Part shown: positions 22,131 to 23,109 of the stretch, piece by piece
How the letters are laid out: the number at the start of each line of letters is the position of its first letter
Position numbering within the stretch: position 1 is the first letter of the stretch
NCBI GenBank assembly: GCA_023436925.1
Contig: JAEZHJ010000206.1
Span: 1 to 23,109 of the forward strand
Direction of reading: 5' to 3'
Source: Actinomycetes bacterium
Lineage (GTDB): Bacteria > Actinomycetota > Actinomycetes > Propionibacteriales > Propionibacteriaceae
DNA: 23,109 nt
The notes under the pieces: model-generated
Seen by the model: the letters and a program-made list of their open reading frames with translations, nothing else
What the model was told of the DNA's origin: nothing
Database searches by the model: none
Program-made: the position numbers and the translations under genes

Positions 22131-23109
22131 TCAGGCGAGGGTGCGCCAGGCCCAGCTGGCGGCGACCCGCTCGTCCTGGCTCAGGCCGGTGAGTTCGCTC
22201 ACCCGGTACAGCCGGGCGGTGCCCACCTGCCAGGCCAGGACGCGGCCGTTGGTGAGGAAGGCGAGGGTCGCCTCGTCCAGCCAGCCCACCACCGTGCAGC
22301 ACCCCTTGCCGCGGTCGGCCTGGGCCAGGGCGAGGAGGGCGGTCGCCTCACCGGTCTGGGCGATCAGCGCTTCGGGATTGGTGACCGGGCCGCCGGGCAC
22401 CGGGCCGGCCAGGAAGTAGCTGCCGGCCACCGCCGGCCCGTCGACCCAGCTCCCGTACGGCTCGTCCGCCTCCGCCTGACGCAGGTCGGGCGGGGTCCAG
22501 CGGACGGAGGCCGCCAGCTTCGTGCCGTCCGGGGACCAGGTGGAGCCGGTGGCGGCGCCAGCCGCGTCCGGCACCCAGATGGTGGCGGCGTCGAGCCAGC
22601 GTGCCGAGGCGGCGGTCCTGGCCGGAGCGGGGAGCTCCCGCCATCGCCCGGTGCGCAGGTCGTAGACCGCCACGGCGTCCTGCTGGGCCGCGAACAGCGT
22701 CCAGCCGTCGGGGGAGAGGCCGCCGTTGGCCGGCATCAGCGGCTGGGCGTTGCCGCCTTCGTCGTGGGTCAGTTCAAGGTGCCCGGCCGGCAGCCGGCGC
22801 AGCTCGCCGTCGCGGGTCAGCAGGAGGAGCCGCTGCAGCTCCCAGGTCTCCACCTCCAGCACCGCGAAGGCCGCCACGGCCGGCGTTCCCGGGGTGAACT
22901 CGGCGGGCTGCGGGCCGGCGGCGAGGTCGATGGAGCGGGGCAGGACGCCCGCCCGCCACGGCAGGCGTGGGTCCTGGTCGGCGGGCGGCATCCACCACAC
23001 CGCGGCCGAGCCGTATACCGCGGCGGGGGAGGCCGACGGCCTCGGGTCGGGACTCGGCCGCGGCGAGGGGGCGGCGGGCAGCGGCAGCTGTCCGGGCGGC
23101 GTCCACAGC
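22131..23109 (-). CDS. Beta-propeller-like protein of unknown function (5' end missing)
   Basis: The minus-strand frame is open from 23108 to a TGA at 22133-22131, so about 325 codons are visible and the start lies beyond the window; the GTG at 23000 is probably internal. The upstream part is Pro/Ser/Ala-rich (LPLPAAPSPRPSPDPRPSAS), like a linker after a membrane anchor or signal peptide. After it come repeated blade-like segments with SPDG motifs (GGLSPDGWTLF, TWSPDGTKLAAS), as in WD40/TolB-type propellers. A CC pair occurs in GKGCCTVVGWL. It may be a cell-surface or secreted propeller lipoprotein. No catalytic motif was found. It faces rpmA across the shared terminator. Confidence 0.6.
   Translation of the reverse strand, partial: LWTPPGQLPLPAAPSPRPSPDPRPSASPAAVYGSAAVWWMPPADQDPRLPWRAGVLPRSIDLAAGPQPAEFTPGTPAVAAFAVLEVETWELQRLLLLTRDGELRRLPAGHLELTHDEGGNAQPLMPANGGLSPDGWTLFAAQQDAVAVYDLRTGRWRELPAPARTAASARWLDAATIWVPDAAGAATGSTWSPDGTKLAASVRWTPPDLRQAEADEPYGSWVDGPAVAGSYFLAGPVPGGPVTNPEALIAQTGEATALLALAQADRGKGCCTVVGWLDEATLAFLTNGRVLAWQVGTARLYRVSELTGLSQDERVAASWAWRTLA

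Overview
The window is GC-rich chromosomal DNA (roughly 70% GC by eye) with many GTG starts, a paired ClpP1/ClpP2, Septum_form and DUF4233 families, and a gene order typical of Actinomycetota. The order clpP1-clpP2-clpX ... valS/folC-DUF4233-ndk ... rne ... rplU-rpmA plus nadE parallels the Mycobacterium tuberculosis block from clpP1 to nadE. The presence of ptsHI and the ValS type suggest a non-mycobacterial lineage, perhaps Propionibacteriales; that placement is inference. I see no mobile element, CRISPR array, rRNA or tRNA.

Layout. 1-2424 (+): the 3' part of clpP1, then clpP2 and clpX, the proteolytic core and unfoldase of the Clp protease, closed by a 15-bp perfect terminator hairpin. 2508-3224 (-): a LuxR-type regulator diverging from ptsH-ptsI (3425-5387, +), the general phosphotransferase proteins HPr and Enzyme I. 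5423-8478 (-): valS followed by an overlapping Septum_form-like lipoprotein gene. 8626-12546 (+): folC, a DUF4233 membrane protein, ndk, a CPBP-type membrane protease and a uridine-kinase-like P-loop protein. 12589-18418 (+): a radical SAM protein (TIGR03960 type), its partner DUF2344 protein (TIGR03936 type), and a long RNase E/G. 18422-20464 (-): glutamine-dependent NAD+ synthetase. 20653-22039 (+): a small alpha/beta hydrolase, then rplU and rpmA (ribosomal proteins L21 and L27) and a strong terminator. 22131-end (-): an incomplete beta-propeller-like protein with a proline-rich segment.

Most of the window is housekeeping: protein turnover, sugar-uptake phosphorelay, tRNA charging, folate, nucleotide and NAD metabolism, RNA decay and ribosome assembly. 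I do not see an obvious new defence or biosynthetic system. The best leads are: (1) the uncharacterised radical SAM + DUF2344 pair directly before RNase E; (2) a repeated promoter layout (TAnnnT hexamer 7-9 nt before the start codon) at five genes, predicting leaderless or nearly leaderless mRNAs; (3) a short ValS that reads as the archaeal/rickettsial-like type, inverted relative to folC and overlapping a lipoprotein gene; (4) spaced repeats between the LuxR gene and ptsH; and (5) hairpins in the clpP2-clpX gap and the rne leader. No stretch of more than 300 bases lacks a gene.
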